13,511 bases of DNA from CAUSWF01 sp963535465 (GTDB taxonomy: Bacteria > Bacillota_I > Bacilli_A > RF39 > UBA660), in NCBI GenBank assembly GCA_963535465.1, contig CAUSWF010000018.1, forward strand, positions 1 to 13,511, given 5' to 3'. Below are positions 12,513-13,511 of this stretch, piece by piece. The stretch's first letter is position 1. The number at the start of each line of letters is the position of its first letter. The position numbers were made by a program, and so were the translations under genes. Under the pieces are notes generated by a model. The model ran no database searches. It saw only the letters and a list, made by a program, of their open reading frames with translations, and was not told where the DNA came from.

Positions 12513-13388
12513 ATGAAAAGAGAAGAATTAAATAAGGATATTCATCAAGAAATTTTAAATGAAGAGTTTGATAATAATAGTCGTAATATTTCTTGGTTAG
12601 TTACTAAAATTATTTTAATTATTCTTATTAGTTTTACTGCTTTATACTTATATATTGATAATATATCTAATAAGTTATTTTTAGTACAAGAAGCACGTGT
12701 TACTAATAGTTTAATACCAGATGATTTTAATGGATTTAAGATTGTTCAATTTAGTGATATACATTATGGTAATAATATTTTTTATGATGATTTAGTTAAA
12801 GTGGTTAAGAGAATTAATAGTCTTAATCCTGATATAGTTGTATTTACTGGAGATTTAATTAGTCCTAAATATAAAATTAAATTAAAAGAAGAAAAGAAGT
12901 TAATTGAATTATTTAATACTATTAATAATAAATATGGTAAATATGCTGTTTTGGGAGATGAAGATACTTCTTCTAATATACTAGATAATTCTTCTTTTAA
13001 TATTTTAAAAAATCAGCATGACTTTATATATGTCAATGATAGTCATATTGCGATTAGTGGAATTAGTTCTACAGGTCTTGGAATAAATGATGCATATCAA
13101 TACAATGAGAATTTATACAATATCGGTTTAGTTCATTATAGTGATTTGGCTGATGATATGAAGAAGTCTAATCTTATACTTAGTGGTAATTCTATGAATG
13201 GAATTATTAGATTACCTTATATTGGTGGTTTAATTAGAAAAGATGGTTCTAAGAAGTATGTTAATAAGTATTATGAGTTAGATAATAGTGTTTTATATGT
13301 TAATGGTGGTATTGGTACTACTAGTCCTGGAATTAGATTTTTAAATCATCCATATATTAGTTTATATAGACTTAGTAACGGTAAATAA
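12513..13388 (+). CDS. Calcineurin-like phosphoesterase relative, probably inactive
   Basis: The 291-residue protein follows the plan of membrane-anchored metallophosphoesterases (YkuE/YaeI-like): a charged N-terminus, one membrane helix (about 29-47) and an outer phosphoesterase domain. Conserved are FSDIHYG (80-86, D82 and H84), FTGDLIS (111-117, D114), LVHYSD (206-211) and the C-terminal YVNGGIGTTSPGIRF (262-276). The GNHD motif, normally giving the metal-bridging Asn and the catalytic His, is replaced by GDED (148-151). The GHTHGGQ motif, with two metal-binding His, is replaced by GNSMNGI (225-231). No frameshift or stop interrupts the frame, so it looks like a maintained non-catalytic protein rather than a pseudogene. 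GGTGAT (12504-12509) is the ribosome binding site, and a TATAAT at 12497-12502 lies unusually close to the ATG. Confidence 0.87.
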   Translation: MKREELNKDIHQEILNEEFDNNSRNISWLVTKIILIILISFTALYLYIDNISNKLFLVQEARVTNSLIPDDFNGFKIVQFSDIHYGNNIFYDDLVKVVKRINSLNPDIVVFTGDLISPKYKIKLKEEKKLIELFNTINNKYGKYAVLGDEDTSSNILDNSSFNILKNQHDFIYVNDSHIAISGISSTGLGINDAYQYNENLYNIGLVHYSDLADDMKKSNLILSGNSMNGIIRLPYIGGLIRKDGSKKYVNKYYELDNSVLYVNGGIGTTSPGIRFLNHPYISLYRLSNGK

Positions 13389-13464
13389 TTTATTAGTTTG
13401 TCTTATTTCTATATTTTTATATATAAAAATTAAAAAGATAAATATGTAGTTATTGTTTTTATAG

Positions 13465-13491
13465 AAAAAGAATCTAATTAGATTCTTTTTT
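13465..13491. terminator. Bidirectional palindromic terminator
   Basis: A perfect 26-bp palindrome (13465-13490), with AAAAAGAATCTAA followed by its complement, gives a hairpin with T-runs in both directions. It lies 76 nt after the phosphoesterase-like gene and would stop that transcript and any convergent one. The stretch 13389-13464 between them is AT-rich and shows nothing recognisable. Confidence 0.75.
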
Positions 13492-13511
13492 CAATTCTTC
13501 TTTATATCTAT
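13474..13511 (-). CDS. Possible C-terminal end of a convergent gene, partial
   Basis: On the minus strand the last bases of the window read as RYKEELKKESN followed by TAG, with the stop inside the palindromic terminator. The stop of the gene at 4508 also overlaps its terminator stem. The charged Lys/Glu-rich tail is typical of a protein C-terminus here. Only 11 codons are visible, so this may be chance. Confidence 0.35.
   Translation of the reverse strand, partial: RYKEELKKESN

Noticed and set aside
1..13511. CRISPR array, insertion sequence or prophage remains
   Set aside because: No spaced repeats, transposase or phage-like genes were found; the only tandem array is the coding 12-bp repeat at the left edge.

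Overview
The window is very AT-rich bacterial DNA with AGGAGG-type ribosome binding sites, a T-box leader, sigma-A-like promoters and Rho-independent terminators. Together with a SipW/TasA-type secretion locus and an OhrR-type regulator, this points to a low-GC Gram-positive (Firmicutes/Bacillota) lineage, probably a host-associated one. The lineage call is inference; no rRNA is present. Trp is encoded by TGG, and none of the 15 complete genes ends in TGA.

Layout, left to right; almost everything is on the minus strand. (1) 1-2284: a surface-protein operon transcribed from a good promoter at 2284-2256. It holds a SipW-type signal peptidase, two paralogous TasA/camelysin-like secreted proteins and a membrane protein with a poly-Asn tract that runs off the left edge. 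Two overlapping hairpins precede that last gene. (2) 2307-4485: a tightly overlapping redox operon gpx-ohrR-trxA-trxB. It encodes a thiol peroxidase, its probable peroxide-sensing repressor, thioredoxin and thioredoxin reductase, with a palindromic candidate operator at the transcription start. (3) 4484-5098: a DUF5662-type protein with its own promoter and terminator. (4) 5166-5303: tRNA-His(GTG) on the plus strand and its terminator, then a bidirectional terminator shared with the convergent gene. (5) 5308-7144: a membrane protein with an N-terminal HTH domain, and an unrecognised 113-residue protein. (6) 7195-9983: valyl-tRNA synthetase under a complete T-box riboswitch with specifier GUA. 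(7) 9973-11722: two tandem, overlapping, paralogous protein-kinase-fold genes. (8) 11763-12463: a membrane-anchored cyclophilin. (9) 12497-13511: divergent from it, a membrane-anchored calcineurin-like phosphoesterase relative that has lost two metal-binding motifs, then a palindromic terminator and possibly the tail of a convergent gene.

The items most worth a second look are the self-contained NADPH-to-peroxide operon with its regulator, the apparently dead phosphoesterase, the kinase pair in which only one member keeps a canonical catalytic loop, and the compact SipW/TasA locus with a possible third secreted substrate. No mobile element, CRISPR array, origin or attachment site was seen. 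No stretch longer than 300 bases lacks a gene; the longest non-coding stretch (9718-9972) is the T-box leader.
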